From the NCBI RefSeq assembly GCF_000423925.1, contig NZ_KE384106.1, forward strand, positions 106,348 through 170,347: 64,000 nucleotides of DNA, read 5' to 3'. This stretch comes from Butyrivibrio sp. VCD2006 (GTDB taxonomy: Bacteria; Bacillota; Clostridia; Lachnospirales; Lachnospiraceae). Below are positions 61,302-64,000 of this stretch, piece by piece. A program made the position numbers and the translations under genes. The notes under the pieces are model-generated. The model did not search any database and was not told where the DNA came from. It was given only the letters and a program-made list of their open reading frames with translations. Position 1 is the stretch's first letter. Every line of letters starts with the position of its first letter.

Positions 61302-62453
61302 TTATTTATTTGTTTCAATACCCTGCTGCGGTTTATCATCAGCTTTTTTATCTTCATCCTGTTTATTATCGCTTGGGATATTAGCAGCCTGATTATTGAA
61401 TGCTTGATTTGGCTGCTGATTTACAAAATTCTGATTTATCGGCTGCCCCTGCATCGGACCATACGCAAAATTACCATTGATCGGAGCACCCATTGGCTTA
61501 GGAGCATTGGCAAGTTTTGCTTTCCTCTTCTTTTCAGCCTTGCGTACCAGGATAACAATAAATATAACTATTATTACAAAAATAGTCAGCGAAACAATAT
61601 GTGTGATGATAAGAAGTGCAAGCTCTGTGAAGAACGTTGCCACATTCTGACAATTCTCAATGAATCCATCTCTTGCGCGCTCAGCGAATGTTGGATTTTT
61701 CACAGGCTCAGGCGTGTAATCAATAACTTCCTCAACAGTAACCTTAAGTGTACTGTAGCTTATCTGGTTATCATAGGTTCTAAGCTGTGATTCCATTGAT
61801 TCAAGCTGATATCTGACATCAGTGAGCTTGTCCTGAATAGTCATAATATCCTCGATGGACTCTGCCTTTTCCATAAGCTTTAGGAGCTGCTCTTCCTCAG
61901 CTCTTAGAGCATTCCTGTGACTCTCAAGATCAGCATAGGTAAGTGTAACATCAGTAACATTCATATCCTGAGAAGTTATATTGCTCTTTTCTGCCACCTC
62001 ATTAACAAAACCCGAAAGCTTTTCCTCCGGTACTCTAAGGGTCATATAAGCTGTGCGCTCATTATTATAACTGCTCTTCGATGTGCTGTAGCTCTCAACA
62101 TAGCCGCCAAGTTCATCAGTTCGATTTTTAAGGAAATCAACTGTCTTATCGAACTCTTTGGTTTCAGTTGTCATGCTCATGTTTGTTATGAGCTTCCTGC
62201 TGCTCTTTTTAGTTGCTTGTGATTCCGTTACTTCCTCAGCGCTGCCACCTTCCGATACATCAGCAATCTCATTATCATATGCTGAATCATAAATGCCTCC
62301 ATCATACGCTGCTGCTTCCTCTGCAGCATATGGCTCCACATCATAATCTGCCGATTTTGAAGCTGCGCTGTCACTACTTCCACACCCTGTACCAATCAGC
62401 ATAGAAATAAGCGAGAGTGTAATAATTGTTGTCCCTGATATTCTCTTTTTCAT
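61302..62453 (-). CDS. DUF4349 lipoprotein
   Basis: 383 residues. Lipobox I-G-T-G-C (Cys24) after a signal. DUF4349 core (~85-300): RKLITNMSMTTETKEFDKTVDFL, ELGGYVESYSTS, YMTLRVPEEKLSGFVNEV, then a coiled coil (~180-225), ending in a membrane helix (~275-300) and a basic Pro/Asn/Gln-rich cytoplasmic tail. Some DUF4349 proteins are anti-sigma or membrane-linked factors, but most are unknown. ATG with GGGGGACTATT. Stands alone with its own terminator. Confidence 0.8.
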   Translation of the reverse strand: MKKRISGTTIITLSLISMLIGTGCGSSDSAASKSADYDVEPYAAEEAAAYDGGIYDSAYDNEIADVSEGGSAEEVTESQATKKSSRKLITNMSMTTETKEFDKTVDFLKNRTDELGGYVESYSTSKSSYNNERTAYMTLRVPEEKLSGFVNEVAEKSNITSQDMNVTDVTLTYADLESHRNALRAEEEQLLKLMEKAESIEDIMTIQDKLTDVRYQLESMESQLRTYDNQISYSTLKVTVEEVIDYTPEPVKNPTFAERARDGFIENCQNVATFFTELALLIITHIVSLTIFVIIVIFIVILVRKAEKKRKAKLANAPKPMGAPINGNFAYGPMQGQPINQNFVNQQPNQAFNNQAANIPSDNKQDEDKKADDKPQQGIETNK

Positions 62454-62519
62454 AATAGTCCCCCGATTAAATTAAAATATAAGTTTTTGTAGAATGTCCC
62501 TATATCAGTGCATGTGCTA

Positions 62520-64000
62520 TTATTTTATCAAAATTCCGTCAAAATTACTATCTTGAAATAAATACTTTACAGGTCTTAAAAAGCCCGACATCCGCATAGG
62601 ATTTTCCTTTGTTCCCTTTACATAACTTAGATGAAGTTCTTCCTTTGCCCTTGTCATTGCCACATACAACATTCTTCTTTCTTCTTCGATTTCTTCCATG
62701 GTTATGCTTTTTCTTGAAGGTATTATGCCTTCGTTGAGATCAGGGATGTAAACTCTTTTAAATTCCAGGCCTTTGGAAGCATGCATTGTCATAACCCTGA
62801 CTCCGTTTTTATCAGAAATCTCTATATTTCTCATATTCTCGATTTTCCTCTCCTCATCTTCTAAGTAATCCTTTAAATCAAAATAGTTTTTGAAGTCCTT
62901 ACACAATTCCTCAAACTCATTAAGGTCAGCCAAATGCGTGTTTAGTACCTTACTGTTACCTGCAAATTTTTCTCTTAGATATTTATCATATCCCATGAAA
63001 TCCCTTATAAAGTGAACAGAGCCCTTTGGTGTAAGCAGAGACATTAGCTTAAGATCTGTGAAAAGCTTCTGAATCATGGTTGTCATATTAAGCTTAGATT
63101 GCTTCGCATAATAGCAAAGAAGCTCTCTTTCTTCTACTGTTTCCTTTGTCAGCGCAGCTCTTGAGATATATCTTACAGGCTTATTCATTATTCTTAGAAA
63201 ATGACTTCTTTTATGACCTTCATTCATAAATGCCATATACGAAATCATGTCCTTAACAGCTGCCTTTTCATGAAGTGCCACGATTTTTTCTTTGTAGGAA
63301 CAGGGAATTGCTGCTTCCTTTAGCATACTGGCAAATCCTGTTGCCTCCATATTTGTTCTGACTATTATTGCTATATCGCTAAGTTTTGGCTTGTTTCCAG
63401 TCCTTTTTTCAGTTGTCTCGAGATTTCTTATTTCTTCAATGATGCCCTTATATTGCTCAGCCTTTTCGATATATTCTTTTCCGGTTATAATTCCAGGGTT
63501 TCCGACTTTGCCGGATTTGATGTTTTTCCTAAAGCGTATACTGTTTTCATTTATTACATGCTTTGAAGCTTCAAGTATTTTAGGTGCACATCTGTAATTA
63601 GTATCAAGGATTATTTCCTTTGCATTTTTAAAATATTCCTTAAAGCCTAGCATAAGCCTAGGGTCAGAGCCTCTAAATCCATAAATTGACTGATCATCAT
63701 CACCTACAACAAAAAGATTCTGCTCCTCCGATAATAGGAGCTTTACCACTTCAAACTGGGCTGTGTTAATATCCTGATATTCATCTATTTGAATGTAGCG
63801 AAGCCTATTCTGCCACTTTTTACGTATATCCGGTCTTTTTAACAGATAATCCCTACAAAGAATTACCATATCATCAAAATCTATCAGTCCCTGTTCCCTT
63901 AGAATGGCTGAATACTCTCTTAGTATTTCCGGAAACTCCTCATAAAAAGGAACCGATTTATCTCTGTTTTCAATGCTATCACCGGAGTTTTTAAGTCTGG
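62520..64000 (-). CDS. UvrD/PcrA-like SF1 DNA helicase (N-terminal part outside window)
   Basis: The frame remains open to the right edge, so about 493 C-terminal residues are seen. UvrD motifs in order: YIQIDEYQDINTAQFE (II), VVGDDDQSIYGFRGSDP (III), LDTNYRC (IV), VMTMHASKGLEFKRVYIPDLNEGIIPS (V) and EERRMLYVAMTRAKEEL (VI). Motif I with the Walker A Lys lies beyond the edge. It unwinds DNA 3'-5'. The C-terminus stops soon after motif VI, shorter than PcrA/UvrD (~720-750 with the PcrA interaction domain), so it is a short Rep/UvrD-type paralogue. Confidence 0.9.
   Translation of the reverse strand, partial: RLKNSGDSIENRDKSVPFYEEFPEILREYSAILREQGLIDFDDMVILCRDYLLKRPDIRKKWQNRLRYIQIDEYQDINTAQFEVVKLLLSEEQNLFVVGDDDQSIYGFRGSDPRLMLGFKEYFKNAKEIILDTNYRCAPKILEASKHVINENSIRFRKNIKSGKVGNPGIITGKEYIEKAEQYKGIIEEIRNLETTEKRTGNKPKLSDIAIIVRTNMEATGFASMLKEAAIPCSYKEKIVALHEKAAVKDMISYMAFMNEGHKRSHFLRIMNKPVRYISRAALTKETVEERELLCYYAKQSKLNMTTMIQKLFTDLKLMSLLTPKGSVHFIRDFMGYDKYLREKFAGNSKVLNTHLADLNEFEELCKDFKNYFDLKDYLEDEERKIENMRNIEISDKNGVRVMTMHASKGLEFKRVYIPDLNEGIIPSRKSITMEEIEEERRMLYVAMTRAKEELHLSYVKGTKENPMRMSGFLRPVKYLFQDSNFDGILIK

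Overview
The window looks like a low-GC Firmicutes chromosome, most likely a Lachnospiraceae member (Butyrivibrio/Roseburia-like). The signs are many secreted proteins with BspA-like leucine-rich tails, a Lachnospiraceae-style order radC-mreBCD-PBP2-rodA-mgsA, DUF6033/DUF1292/DUF5662 proteins and Clostridia-type repeats. This is inferred from protein families; no rRNA or tRNA gene was seen. Nearly all genes lie on the minus strand, and I know of no whole prophage, conjugative element or CRISPR array here.

Region 1 (1-18.5 kb) is accessory and rearranged. It holds the end of a surface protein, a ribbon-helix-helix gene with a truncated HipA-like gene, an ABC ATPase stump joined tail-to-tail to it, a GH114-like secreted protein, a 30-bp periodic repeat array, a TIR-transmembrane-LRR protein (a Toll-like receptor domain set in reversed order) and a FN3 lipoprotein. 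Next comes a chemoreceptor bracketed by two internally deleted copies of one IS and by a perfect 71-bp direct repeat, plus a dead IS1182-like element. It ends with a huge Pro/Val/Glu repeat protein, a BspA-like lipoprotein and an amidase-ricin-BspA secreted protein.

Region 2 (18.5-29.3 kb) is transport and nucleotide metabolism. livMGF lacks livH and livK. A CstA-type transporter follows, whose promoter carries a LytTR-type direct repeat. Upstream is its likely LytS/LytT two-component pair, in one operon with an adenosine deaminase fused to a SLOG-like domain. A YfbR-like nucleotidase and a cytidylate-kinase-like protein come next.

Region 3 (29.3-45.5 kb) is envelope and division core: rluD, lspA, aroB, sepF, an HlyD-like protein, then radC, mreB, mreC, mreD, PBP2, rodA, mgsA and a D,D-carboxypeptidase, and a PLP enzyme.

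Region 4 (44.5-55.9 kb) is miaB-mutS-mutL-miaA, whose gaps carry palindromic repeats, with pepT, a DUF5662 gene and a GH13 debranching-enzyme relative that has lost its catalytic residues. Region 5 (56-64 kb) is a phosphorelay operon (hybrid kinase, REC-HPt, REC-REC), a DUF4349 lipoprotein and a partial UvrD-like helicase running off the right edge.

Several core genes (mreB, PBP2, mutS, miaB, pepT) appear to start with TTG behind good Shine-Dalgarno sites; starts below were adjusted accordingly.
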